A program made the position numbers and the translations under genes. The notes below the pieces were generated by a model that searched no databases, had not been told where the DNA came from, and worked only from the letters and a program-made list of their open reading frames with translations. 61,101 nt of DNA, from positions 1 through 61,101 of the forward strand of contig CAJQLW010000058.1 of assembly GCA_905479325.1 (NCBI GenBank), written 5' to 3'. Source of the stretch: an uncultured Flavobacteriales bacterium. GTDB taxonomy: Bacteria; Bacteroidota; Bacteroidia; Flavobacteriales_E; Vicingaceae. Each line of letters begins with the position of its first letter. Within the stretch, counting starts at the first letter, position 1. Below are positions 25,949-34,662 of the stretch, piece by piece.

Positions 25949-27727
25949 GTGAAATATTGTTGGCTTAGTATTATTATTCTTTTATCATTTGGCATAGCTA
26001 AGGGGCAAGACACAGACTCTGAAAAAGAAAAAGAATTAAACGTAACAAAGGCATTTGGCCCTACTTTGGGAGTTGGTATTGGTACCTTGGCGATATACGG
26101 AGACCTCAATGATAAAGATTATGGTTCGCCATTCGGATCGAATTTTGGCTACAATATTTACCTTCTTCAACCTATAAGTAAATCATTCAATGTTCGGTTT
26201 AACTTCTTTTTAGGTCAAATTAAAAACGAAGAACGATCGTTGGGCCGAAATGTTAATTTTGAAACAGATATTCGTTCTGCTTCAATCCAAATGGAATATA
26301 ATTTTGATGCGCTTCTACCGGAAGATAGAAAAATTACTCCATTTATAATGGTTGGGGTTCAAGCTATTGAATTTAACCCTAAAACCGACCTTAAAGCCAA
26401 TGGAGGGGAACCTTATAACTACTGGACAGATGGCACAATTAGAAGTGTCGCAGAAAACTCTCCAAATGCCAATCAAGCTAGAATCATTCAAAGAGACTAC
26501 GAATATGAAACAGACATAAGAGAGGCTGGGTATAATGGCAGCACTACTTACGCTGAAAGAGCCTTCTCAGTTCCCATGGGAGCAGGAATAAATTTTCACT
26601 TAACAGATCAAGTAAATTTTAGGTTCGAGAGCGTTTTTCACCTCACCTTTACAGATTATATAGATGGTGTTACAAGAAGAACAAAACCTGATTTCTTGGA
26701 CTCTAAACCTGCGAATGGTAAAAACGATCATCTTTTTTACAATGGTATTTCAATCAACTACAATTTCCAAAAAATACAACCTGCAGACAAATTAAATATT
26801 AAAGGTGAAGCTTTTGAATTTTTGGCGAGTGGAAATACGGAAGATTACGATTCCGATGGAATTATGGACTTAATCGATTTATGCCCTAATACTCCACCTG
26901 ATGTGGAAGTGGACACAAATGGCTGCCCAATAGATACTGACGGAGATGGAATTGCGGATTATTTAGATCAAGAGATCAACTCTAAATACCCTCAATTTGC
27001 AAATGAAAAAGGAATATCAATGACAGACGAAATGATTTACGAATCATACATGCGTTATCAAGACTCTTCTTTAGAGTTTGCAGAGGTGATAAAACGAGAC
27101 TTCAGAGGAGATCTATCGGGTGATTCAAGAATTTACAATAAGTACCGGATTAAAGTCGGAGAATACAATACCGGTGAAGAACCACCAAATTTGAATGAAT
27201 TATTAAGTCTTGCCGACCTAAAAAAGGTTGATCAAGATGGAAAATCTATATACACTGTTGGAAATTTTAGAAACCTGAAAGATGCTAACCTAAGATTAGA
27301 GTCACTAAAAAATAGTGGTTTTGAGGCTGAAGTAATAAAAAGAGATCCCTCGGGAAAGATTTCGTCAATGAATGAAGAGGAGCAACAAATCTTAGCTATA
27401 GCAGCGAACGAGGTTGATGAAAACACTAAGGCTCTTGCAAAGGAATCAGGTATTGCTTTTAGAGTTCAATTGGGCGCGTTTAAACAGAAACCTAACTCTG
27501 CAAAATACAAGAATATTCCAGGTTTATTTATTATTAACAGCAACGGTATTTACAAATACATGTCGGGTTCATTCAGTTCTTTCGAAGAAGCGGCTAAACA
27601 CAAAGTAAAAATGGTGGTTGCCGGGTTTAATGGTGCATTTGTCGTAGCATATAAAGATGGTGAGAGAGTGAAATTAAGAACAGTAGGAGTAAAACCCATT
27701 GAATCAAATCCACTAATTGGTCAATAA
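25949..27727 (+). CDS. Outer-membrane barrel protein with TSP3 repeat and SPOR-like domains
   Basis: 592 residues from the GTG at 25949, which gives a good signal peptide (MKYCWLSIIILLSFGIAKGQ); a TTG 15 nt earlier is possible and no ATG is available. Residues ~25-285 are a probable beta-barrel. A thrombospondin type 3-like calcium repeat follows (DYDSDGIMDLIDLCPNTPPDVEVDTNG, about 300-330). Then come two SPOR-like modules (about 395-470 and 500-575; the second reads YKYMSGSFSSFEEAAKH and AFVVAYKDGERV). The layout suggests an outer-membrane protein tied to peptidoglycan, like OmpA but with SPOR domains. It is probably in one operon with the upstream repeat-domain protein. Confidence 0.8.
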   Translation: MKYCWLSIIILLSFGIAKGQDTDSEKEKELNVTKAFGPTLGVGIGTLAIYGDLNDKDYGSPFGSNFGYNIYLLQPISKSFNVRFNFFLGQIKNEERSLGRNVNFETDIRSASIQMEYNFDALLPEDRKITPFIMVGVQAIEFNPKTDLKANGGEPYNYWTDGTIRSVAENSPNANQARIIQRDYEYETDIREAGYNGSTTYAERAFSVPMGAGINFHLTDQVNFRFESVFHLTFTDYIDGVTRRTKPDFLDSKPANGKNDHLFYNGISINYNFQKIQPADKLNIKGEAFEFLASGNTEDYDSDGIMDLIDLCPNTPPDVEVDTNGCPIDTDGDGIADYLDQEINSKYPQFANEKGISMTDEMIYESYMRYQDSSLEFAEVIKRDFRGDLSGDSRIYNKYRIKVGEYNTGEEPPNLNELLSLADLKKVDQDGKSIYTVGNFRNLKDANLRLESLKNSGFEAEVIKRDPSGKISSMNEEEQQILAIAANEVDENTKALAKESGIAFRVQLGAFKQKPNSAKYKNIPGLFIINSNGIYKYMSGSFSSFEEAAKHKVKMVVAGFNGAFVVAYKDGERVKLRTVGVKPIESNPLIGQ

Positions 27728-27812
27728 AATCCTTTAGTACATTCTGCTTTCCGCTCAAAACAATAATCAACTGCTTAACGTTTATTAACTGAGTTATTCA
27801 TGGTGTAATATT

Positions 27813-27820
27813 TACATTTG
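27813..27820 (+). promoter_or_regulatory. -7 box of ctpA-type gene
   Basis: TACATTTG matches TAnnTTTG, 19 nt before the ATG at 27840. A -33 element is not obvious. Confidence 0.5.
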
Positions 27821-27839
27821 AAGCTACAAGAATTTTATT

Positions 27840-29450
27840 ATGAAAAAAATAAGCGTCACACTTTGTTTAATAGGCCTAACTTTTCTAGGAAGCTTTGCTC
27901 AGAAAAATGAAAGTCGAGAAATAAACCAAGACTCAATACAATTTGACAAGTTTGGAAAGCTATTATACACCGTTGTTACTCAGTATGTCGATAAAGTAGA
28001 TAGCGAGGTGTTGGTGGAAGATGCTATTGTGGGAATGTTGAAAGAGTTGGACCCTCACTCAGTATATATACCAGAAAAAGAACTAAAAAAAATGAACGAA
28101 CCCCTAGAAGGAAACTTTGAAGGGATTGGTATTCAATTTAACATACTTAATGATACTCTTGTTGTTGTTTCTCCTATTTCAGGTGGCCCGTCTGAGGAGG
28201 TTGGAATAGCTTCAGGAGATAAAATAATTTTTGTTGGAGAAGAAAACATTGCAGGCACAGGACTTCAAAACAGTGATGTGCAAAGACTTTTGAGAGGTAA
28301 AAAAGGGACATTAGTAACCGTTCAGGTGAAACGAAATGGCGAAAAAGACCTGATACCCTTTGAAATTAAAAGAGATAAGATTCCAATCTTTAGTATAGAT
28401 GCATCTTATATGGCAACTCCTGAAACAGGTTACATAAAAGTAAACCGATTTGCAAGAACTACTATGTCTGAGTTTGTGCAAGCTTTAGACACCTTAAAGA
28501 CCAACGGAGCGCAAAATTTAATACTTGATTTACGAGGTAACGGCGGAGGTTACCTGACCACAGCATTTCGCCTTGCAGACCAATTTTTAGATGCCGGTAA
28601 AATGATTGTTTATACCCAAGGAGATAAACAACCAAGACAGGAGTATAAAGCCACTCGAATTGGAACTTTTGAAAAAGGTAAGCTTGTTGTACTGATTGAC
28701 GAAGGTTCTGCATCAGCTTCTGAAATCGTTTCAGGTGCAGTGCAAGACTGGGACAGAGGAATGGTAATCGGCAGAAGGTCGTTTGGGAAAGGTTTAGTAC
28801 AAAAGCCTTTTCCATTACCAGATGGGTCTGCAATTCGATTAACAACAGCCCGATACTACACTCCTACAGGCAGATCAATTCAACGACCATATGACGAAGG
28901 AAAAGAAAAGTATTACAGTGAGTTGAATAGAAGATTTGAAAGCGGAGAGCTAATGGAAAAGGATTCTATAGACTTCCCTGACTCTTTAACTTATTACACC
29001 CCTAACGGCAGAGTAGTTTATGGCGGTGGTGGTATTATGCCTGACGTATTTATTCCGCTAGATACAACTTTTAACTCAGAATTAAATAGAAACTTAATTA
29101 GAAGAGGAGTCTACAATGAATTTGTTTTAAACTATTTGAATAAAAATAGAGAAACAATGAAAGAGCAATATGGTTCTTTTCAAAGCTTTAAAACCAATTT
29201 TGCGTTGGACAACGATTTGATGAATGAATTCTTTGAACTTGCCAAAAATAAAAAAGTGAAAAAGGATGAAGAAGATTATGAAAAATCAAAAGAACTAATC
29301 CACACTCAAATAACCGCGTTATTTGCCAGAAACCTATACTCTGTTTCTGCTTATTTTGAAGTAATAAATCAGTTAAACGATTCTTATCTAGAAGCGTTAA
29401 AAGTTCTTAAAGACGATGTATTTGAAGAAGCTAAACTCAACTTTGAATAA
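27840..29450 (+). CDS. Carboxy-terminal processing peptidase (S41, CtpA type)
   Basis: 536 residues, secreted to the periplasm by a signal peptide (1-~20, ending GSFAQ). A PDZ domain (about 85-165) is followed by the protease core. The Ser/Lys dyad is Ser292 (GSASASEIVSGA) and Lys317 (SFGKGLVQ), spaced 25 residues as in E. coli Prc. Such enzymes trim or degrade C-termini of periplasmic and outer-membrane proteins and control wall hydrolases. It follows the SPOR-protein pair after 112 nt with its own promoter. Confidence 0.93.
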   Translation: MKKISVTLCLIGLTFLGSFAQKNESREINQDSIQFDKFGKLLYTVVTQYVDKVDSEVLVEDAIVGMLKELDPHSVYIPEKELKKMNEPLEGNFEGIGIQFNILNDTLVVVSPISGGPSEEVGIASGDKIIFVGEENIAGTGLQNSDVQRLLRGKKGTLVTVQVKRNGEKDLIPFEIKRDKIPIFSIDASYMATPETGYIKVNRFARTTMSEFVQALDTLKTNGAQNLILDLRGNGGGYLTTAFRLADQFLDAGKMIVYTQGDKQPRQEYKATRIGTFEKGKLVVLIDEGSASASEIVSGAVQDWDRGMVIGRRSFGKGLVQKPFPLPDGSAIRLTTARYYTPTGRSIQRPYDEGKEKYYSELNRRFESGELMEKDSIDFPDSLTYYTPNGRVVYGGGGIMPDVFIPLDTTFNSELNRNLIRRGVYNEFVLNYLNKNRETMKEQYGSFQSFKTNFALDNDLMNEFFELAKNKKVKKDEEDYEKSKELIHTQITALFARNLYSVSAYFEVINQLNDSYLEALKVLKDDVFEEAKLNFE

Positions 29451-29451
29451 T

Positions 29452-29459
29452 TATATTTG
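29452..29459 (+). promoter_or_regulatory. -7 box of DUF1573 gene
   Basis: TATATTTG fits TAnnTTTG. It begins 1 nt after the upstream stop and ends 29 nt before the ATG at 29489. Confidence 0.5.
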
Positions 29460-29488
29460 TACCTCTAAATATTTAAAAAATAAAAACA

Positions 29489-30049
29489 ATGAACGATAAT
29501 GTAAAAACAGGGCTTTTAGTAGCTTTTTCAATTCTTACTTTAGTAAATACGGTCATGATTTTTTCTGATGACGATGTTTCTTACGATAGACCTGAAAGAA
29601 GTGCAAGTATTACTTCTCCTGCTCCTGCAGTAACAACAAATACGGCTGCAGATAATAATGCGAATGTTATACCTCAAAATGTAGGACCAAAAACTTCTAT
29701 ACAATTTGCAGAAATGGAGCATGATTTTGGAACGATTGAGCAAAATACAACGAATCCTAAGGTCTTTACATTTACAAATACAGGAAGCGAACCTTTAATT
29801 ATTTCTGATGCGAAAGGTAGCTGCGGATGTACCGTTCCCGAATACCCAAGACAACCAATTGCTCCGGGAGAAACGGGAGAAATTAAAGTGGTTTACAGTC
29901 CAGGAACACAAGCAAACCAGCAAACAAAGTCTGTAACGATTACAGCAAACACTGAGCCTGCTACTACTGTTTTAAGAGTTAAAGCAAATGTAACTCCAGG
30001 AGAGAATGCCGAAGCAGCAACATCTGCTCCTCTTCAAATTGGAGGATAA
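29489..30049 (+). CDS. DUF1573 domain protein
   Basis: 186 residues. An N-terminal hydrophobic segment (8-25) anchors or exports it, then a low-complexity Ala/Asn/Thr linker leads to one DUF1573 Ig-like domain (about 70-170). The domain motifs are EHDFGTIEQNTTNPKVFTFTN, GSEPLIISDAKGSCGCTVPEYP and the KSVTITANTEP strand. The family is common in Bacteroidota envelopes; its function is unknown. It ends at a hairpin terminator 22 nt on. Confidence 0.88.
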   Translation: MNDNVKTGLLVAFSILTLVNTVMIFSDDDVSYDRPERSASITSPAPAVTTNTAADNNANVIPQNVGPKTSIQFAEMEHDFGTIEQNTTNPKVFTFTNTGSEPLIISDAKGSCGCTVPEYPRQPIAPGETGEIKVVYSPGTQANQQTKSVTITANTEPATTVLRVKANVTPGENAEAATSAPLQIGG

Positions 30050-30071
30050 GTAAATAATTTTTTATACTAGT

Positions 30072-30104
30072 AAAAAGCCATTCTTAACAGAATGGCTTTT
30101 TTTA
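30072..30104 (+). terminator. Terminator after DUF1573 gene
   Basis: AAAAAGCCATTC, a short loop, GAATGGCTTTTTTT: a 12-bp stem with a T run. Confidence 0.85.
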
Positions 30105-30313
30105 TTGCATTAAATTAAACCCTACCAAAACACATTAATAAGCAGAACATGGCCTTTCAGAGGCACATCCGCCCATTTAATTACTCTTCATTGTAGTTAA
30201 TTTTAACTGACCTAGAATTTATAACATTTGAGTAAGGATGATCACTCCTGATTGAGTTTCGTAACAACCGTTTTCCGTGCATTCCTTTGTGCTTCGCAAA
30301 TTGGGCCTATATA
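30105..30313. other. Non-coding spacer
   Basis: About 210 nt between two terminators with no convincing ORF, RNA fold or promoter on either strand. It is plain AT-rich sequence. Confidence 0.5.
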
Positions 30314-30351
30314 CAAAAAAAGCCCTCTTCTGCTAAGCAGAAGAGGGCTTT
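30314..30351 (-). terminator. Terminator of the first Omp28-type gene
   Basis: A perfect 16-bp stem (AAAGCCCTCTTCTGCT / AGCAGAAGAGGGCTTT) with a minimal loop. On the minus strand it is followed by TTTTTTTG, so it ends transcription of the gene starting at 32474. Confidence 0.85.
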
Positions 30352-30392
30352 AAATCAACTTTGTTTATTAAACGGTTGTTCTCTATAAACTA

Positions 30393-32474
30393 CTATTTGT
30401 TTACAGTAATCTTTTTAGTAATGATCTCGTCTCCTATTTGAAGCGTGGTAAAATAAATTCCATTACTTAAGTTTGCTACATTAACAGCAATCTTTTGCTG
30501 ACCGTTAGCCAACATTCCAAAGTTTTGAGACATTACTTCTTTTCCCGTTATGTCTCTTACAGTTAACGTAACTGCACTAGGCTTGCTTAAATTAAACGCA
30601 ATATTTGTTAAGTCTGCTGTTGGATTAGGATAGATATTCAAACTATTCGCATCTTTCTTAATCTCATCAACAGTAGTTGGAATATTGCCTAATTTAACTT
30701 CAACTGCATTTAAAACTTCTCTTTGACCAACATCTGAGTTGTAATAACTTACAAAACCCACAAGAGAAACTGAATCTGCATTCCAAGAGTTATTAAGAGT
30801 AAAAGTATGATTCTTAGTGTATGGAGTATTTATACTAGGAGCTTGAGGAATTACTGTGTTGTCTCCCCAAGCATCATTAGTAGGGTACACATCTCTTAAC
30901 ACATGTCTGTGATCATAATTAACGATTGGATTACCCGCTCCAAAGTAGGGATGGCCAGCAACTCCATTGTAAGCATTTACCTGATTGTATCCTGTACCAA
31001 TTCCTCTTACATGATCCTCTACTACAAACAAAGTCACTCTTATATCACCTACAGCATAGTCCACGAAATTAGAACTTAAGTCCACATTCACCAATCTTGT
31101 TGATGGGTTATAACTTCCAGTTAAAGTAACATCAACAGGAGATCCTACTGTAGCTTGAAAAGCAGTTCTTGATCTCCAAGCACCTCCGGCTCTGCTAATT
31201 GCTACATTCGCTTGACCGGGAAACAAAATTCTGTCAATAGTTGCAGTAGGCGCACCTGCTCCAAAAGCAGCACAATAGGTCGAAGCTTCCGGAATGGTCA
31301 TAGCATCTGATCCGAAACATGCATGTAAGCCAACTCCAATAGCAGATGGAGTTTGTGCCAAAGCAGCTTCTACTTCAACAGCACCATCCGGACAGAATTG
31401 GCATGGAGCGGTTGTAAACTCTTCTAATAAAGGATTCTTTGACACTGAATTCCCCGAACTACCCACAAGAACAGGAGTTTGAACACTGTTATTAGCTGAA
31501 TCAGCATCTACATTTCCATTTGGCAAAGAAGCACTAACTTCCAAAACGTAACCTCCTGCATTAGGAGTCCATTGAGTTGGATGAGTGAACATTGTTGTTG
31601 CTCCGGGAAGCACTTGCTGCGTTATTATTGAGGTATTTAATGTAGTACCTCCATCAACTGTCCAAGACATCGTATATGATTGTAAAGTATCAGACCCTTT
31701 ATTCTTTAACGACCCCTGAATTGAAGTCGCAACTCCAGGAGATGCATTCGTGTTAATTGAAATCATCTCAATATCATCTGGAGGTGCAATACCTTGAATA
31801 AATTCATAATATGCGTTATCAGCAGCCGAAGGATCAGTTCCTGCAATAGGCATCACATTCGAACCTACGCTAGCTGCTGTTGTAGAATTTATTTGAATAC
31901 CCATAGAAACCCCACCTGTTGTTCCGCTATGTCTTTGGTCAACTATATAAATATTATTTGAAGTTTCTTCAAGTACAATAGACCAATAACTCCAACCTGT
32001 TCCTCCAAGGGCATGAGAGGAAAAGAAGACCCAATGTTGTCTATTAGGCGCTGTTCCGAAAGTTTTGGTCAAAACGTAGTCATTAGTTCCTATCGCTTGA
32101 ACTCCCCAGACACAAACAGATTTATCAGGGATACTTGCTGATGGAAGCGCTGCTTTAGTAGCGGAAGGAACTGATGTGGCAGCAGTACTAAACGTTAGTA
32201 CTCCTGTACTAGAAACTTTGTAACTAGTTTCTGAAACTCCATTAAAACTAAACGGAAATGGAATAGTTTGATTAGCAGACCACGCGGGAATTGACACCGA
32301 CGGCCCAACAATAGGGGACCATCCAGTTGTTAATCCGCCTCCATTGGGATATTCTAAGTCTGCATTTAAGCTGCCTGGATTTATGCCTGCAGCAGGGTAT
32401 GAGTTAAAGTAATACTGTGCGAAAGCTCCCGTAGAAAAGAGTGCAACAGCTAAACAAGTAATGATTTTTTTCAT
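30393..32474 (-). CDS. Omp28-related T9SS cargo protein
   Basis: 693 residues, signal peptide 1-~20 (MKKIITCLAVALFSTGAFAQ). The N-terminal ~220 residues are a beta-rich segment, followed by an Ig/CARDB-like domain (~235-335). An Omp28 domain comes next, around LLEEFTTAPCQFCPDGAV with a CxxC pair (Cys358, Cys361), HACFG and GAPTATIDR. The chain ends with a type A T9SS sorting domain (YPNPTADLTNIAF...GNGIYFTTLQIGDEIITKKITVNK-like). It is expected to be exported to the cell surface. The CxxC suggests a thioredoxin-like fold, possibly redox-active. The neighbour at 32604 is a paralog with a different N-terminal region. Confidence 0.88.
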   Translation of the reverse strand: MKKIITCLAVALFSTGAFAQYYFNSYPAAGINPGSLNADLEYPNGGGLTTGWSPIVGPSVSIPAWSANQTIPFPFSFNGVSETSYKVSSTGVLTFSTAATSVPSATKAALPSASIPDKSVCVWGVQAIGTNDYVLTKTFGTAPNRQHWVFFSSHALGGTGWSYWSIVLEETSNNIYIVDQRHSGTTGGVSMGIQINSTTAASVGSNVMPIAGTDPSAADNAYYEFIQGIAPPDDIEMISINTNASPGVATSIQGSLKNKGSDTLQSYTMSWTVDGGTTLNTSIITQQVLPGATTMFTHPTQWTPNAGGYVLEVSASLPNGNVDADSANNSVQTPVLVGSSGNSVSKNPLLEEFTTAPCQFCPDGAVEVEAALAQTPSAIGVGLHACFGSDAMTIPEASTYCAAFGAGAPTATIDRILFPGQANVAISRAGGAWRSRTAFQATVGSPVDVTLTGSYNPSTRLVNVDLSSNFVDYAVGDIRVTLFVVEDHVRGIGTGYNQVNAYNGVAGHPYFGAGNPIVNYDHRHVLRDVYPTNDAWGDNTVIPQAPSINTPYTKNHTFTLNNSWNADSVSLVGFVSYYNSDVGQREVLNAVEVKLGNIPTTVDEIKKDANSLNIYPNPTADLTNIAFNLSKPSAVTLTVRDITGKEVMSQNFGMLANGQQKIAVNVANLSNGIYFTTLQIGDEIITKKITVNK

Positions 32475-32512
32475 ATTCTTAATGATTAGTTAGTGTTTAA
32501 TAAATAATTCCA

Positions 32513-32544
32513 CTAAGATAAACTGAAAAAGTGAAATAAACAAA
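32513..32544 (-). promoter_or_regulatory. Promoter of first Omp28-type gene
   Basis: On the minus strand, TTTG (32541-32544), a 20-nt spacer and TATCTTAG (32513-32520, one mismatch to TAnnTTTG). This is one of the best -33/-7 pairs in the window. The 5' UTR is about 35 nt. Confidence 0.55.
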
Positions 32545-32548
32545 TGTC

Positions 32549-32584
32549 AAAAAAAAGACCTTTCTATTGCTAGAAAGGTCTTTG
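32549..32584 (-). terminator. Terminator of the second Omp28-type gene
   Basis: AAAGACCTTTCTA / TAGAAAGGTCTTT stem with a T run on the minus strand. It separates the two paralogs into independent transcripts. Confidence 0.85.
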
Positions 32585-32603
32585 ACTCAGTTGAGAACTA
32601 ACC

Positions 32604-34580
32604 TTATTTATTCACTGAGATTTTCTTCGTGATTACTTCCTCACCTATTTGAACTGTGGCAAAGTAAATACCATTAGACAAGTTTGCTGCGTTAATAGTA
32701 ATTTTTTGGGTTCCTGCACTAAGTATTCCAAAATTTTCCGTTAAAACTTCTTTTCCTGCAATATCTCTAACACTTAATAAAACAGTATTTGGTGTACTTA
32801 AGTTAAACTCAACAGTAGCAATATCTGATGTTGGATTAGGATAAACAACTAAACTGCTAGCATCTGTCTTGATGTCTTCAATGTTAGTTGCAATGTTATT
32901 CAACTTCACTTCAGCTGCGTTCAATACCACTCTCTCATCTGTATTTGCATTGTAATAACTTACAAAAGCTACCAAAGAAACATCTTGAGCCTTCCAAGCA
33001 GTACTTAAAGTAAAGGTATTATTTTTAACATAGTTTGTATTCAACAAAGGAGAGGTTGGAATAATCGATCCATCACCCCAAGCATCGTTTGTTGGGTAAA
33101 CATCTCTTAAAACATGTCTGTGCACAAAACCTATAATTGGGTCACCTGCTCCTGCATAAGGATGTCCTGCTTGATTGTTGTAAAAATTCACCTGATTGTA
33201 TCCAGAACCTGTTCCTGTTACACTATCTTCAACCACAAACAAGGTAACTCTAATATCACCTGGCACTGCATAATCAACAAAGTTTGCTGTTACATCTGCA
33301 TTCACTTGTCTGTTTGTAGCATTGTAAGTTCCGGTAATGTTAACGATTACTTGAGAACCAATCGCAGCTCTTGTAGCTGCATTAGCTGCCCATGTTCCTC
33401 TACCGTGAGCAACAGTTGTTTCTCCTGGAAATAAAACACGATCAATACACGCTGTCGGTGCTCCTGAGCCAAATGCTGCACAATAAGTTGAAGCTTCAGG
33501 TATTGTCATCGCATCTGTACCAAAACAAGCATGCTCTCCAACTGCAATTACTGCTGGATTGGTAGCTAATATTTGCTCTACAATCACTGCTCCATCTGGA
33601 CAAAACTGACAAGGAGCAGTGGTAAATTCTTCCAATAAAACATCTCTTGAAACAGTAGTACCATTATTAACAAAAAATTGAGTTCTTAACGTATCCTTTG
33701 CATTCAATGAATCTGGCACTCCGTTTGGGTTAGATGTCCACACCATTAAGTTGGTAAATGCACCCGGATTTGCAGCAGTTGTTGTGATGGTATGATTGAA
33801 CGATGTTGATCCAAATGCAGCTGTATTTGGAGTTAACGAATTTGTGTTCACTGTTACACCACCATCAATACTCCAATTAATATCAACAGAAGTTAATGCA
33901 TTTAATCCTGTATTTTCAATTGTCCCTGCAACCTTAACAGTAGAACCTGTTGTATAACTGTTGGCTATGGTTAAATCTTCAATCCCTGCATCGTTATTAA
34001 TAACTTCTTTAATTTCAATATTATCTACAGCTAAAACAAACATATCATTTGAGTTATTTCTCCATGCAATGTGAACTGTTTGTCCCGCATAAGCACTCAA
34101 ATCAATTCTTCTGCTGTTCCATGCTGCAGCCGTTTCAGCCGGAACAGTCAATAATACCGTAGAAAGTGCTGCAACAGTTGAATTTGTTGTTGAAAGTCTT
34201 ACTTCATATCCATCAGGATAAGAAGCATCTAACGCTTGCGCATCGAAAAACAAATAATTGTTTGATGTTAATGTAATGGCAGGAGTAACCATATAATCGT
34301 TGGCTGCACCTGCAGGAGTGTACCACGAAGTGCTTAACGCAGCTGGCTGACCACCAACACCTAAAACAACCCAAGCATTGTTAATCGCTCCTACGTTTGT
34401 AGCAGGTGTGCGAGCGTCAACATTGTGTAACGTCCATGTTGATAGTGGTGTAGTACCACTAAAATCTTCTGAGAAAATTGGTTGTGCATTAGCAGAAAAA
34501 GCCGCTAAAATAGAACCAACAAAAAGTAGTTTAATTTTTTCATAATAGTTTTTAAATTTTCGGATGACCAATTTAAGCAT
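32604..34580 (-). CDS. Omp28-related T9SS cargo protein with choice-of-anchor domain; start uncertain
   Basis: 658 residues in the open frame from 34580. The N-terminal part has a carbohydrate-binding-like choice-of-anchor domain (IFSEDFSGTTPLSTWTLHN..., DYMVTPAITL). Then come an Ig-like region, an Omp28 domain with CxxC (Cys324, Cys327) and a type A T9SS tail. Central and C-terminal parts are closely similar to the paralog at 30393. The start is odd. A typical signal peptide (KIKLLFVGSILAAFSANAQ) begins at an ATG at 34543 that is followed by six A and is out of frame. With seven A, as in the paralog, it would be in frame. As read, translation must start at the ATG at 34580 with a 14-residue hydrophilic extension. 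Confidence 0.8.
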   Translation of the reverse strand: MLKLVIRKFKNYYEKIKLLFVGSILAAFSANAQPIFSEDFSGTTPLSTWTLHNVDARTPATNVGAINNAWVVLGVGGQPAALSTSWYTPAGAANDYMVTPAITLTSNNYLFFDAQALDASYPDGYEVRLSTTNSTVAALSTVLLTVPAETAAAWNSRRIDLSAYAGQTVHIAWRNNSNDMFVLAVDNIEIKEVINNDAGIEDLTIANSYTTGSTVKVAGTIENTGLNALTSVDINWSIDGGVTVNTNSLTPNTAAFGSTSFNHTITTTAANPGAFTNLMVWTSNPNGVPDSLNAKDTLRTQFFVNNGTTVSRDVLLEEFTTAPCQFCPDGAVIVEQILATNPAVIAVGEHACFGTDAMTIPEASTYCAAFGSGAPTACIDRVLFPGETTVAHGRGTWAANAATRAAIGSQVIVNITGTYNATNRQVNADVTANFVDYAVPGDIRVTLFVVEDSVTGTGSGYNQVNFYNNQAGHPYAGAGDPIIGFVHRHVLRDVYPTNDAWGDGSIIPTSPLLNTNYVKNNTFTLSTAWKAQDVSLVAFVSYYNANTDERVVLNAAEVKLNNIATNIEDIKTDASSLVVYPNPTSDIATVEFNLSTPNTVLLSVRDIAGKEVLTENFGILSAGTQKITINAANLSNGIYFATVQIGEEVITKKISVNK

Positions 34581-34662
34581 TTACTCAGGTAAATAATAAT
34601 TTAACCAAGTAATTAACAACAGAAATATTCACTCACTACTCGATTTGTTGATTCAACCTAAT

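Noticed and set aside
28462-28845. 127-codon minus-strand frame inside the ctpA-type gene
   Set aside because: It lies wholly within a clear S41 protease gene, has no recognisable domain, and its composition follows from the opposite strand.
30105-30313. Possible small RNA between two terminators
   Set aside because: No promoter box with a plausible transcript, no conserved fold, and the second hairpin is explained by the neighbouring minus-strand gene.
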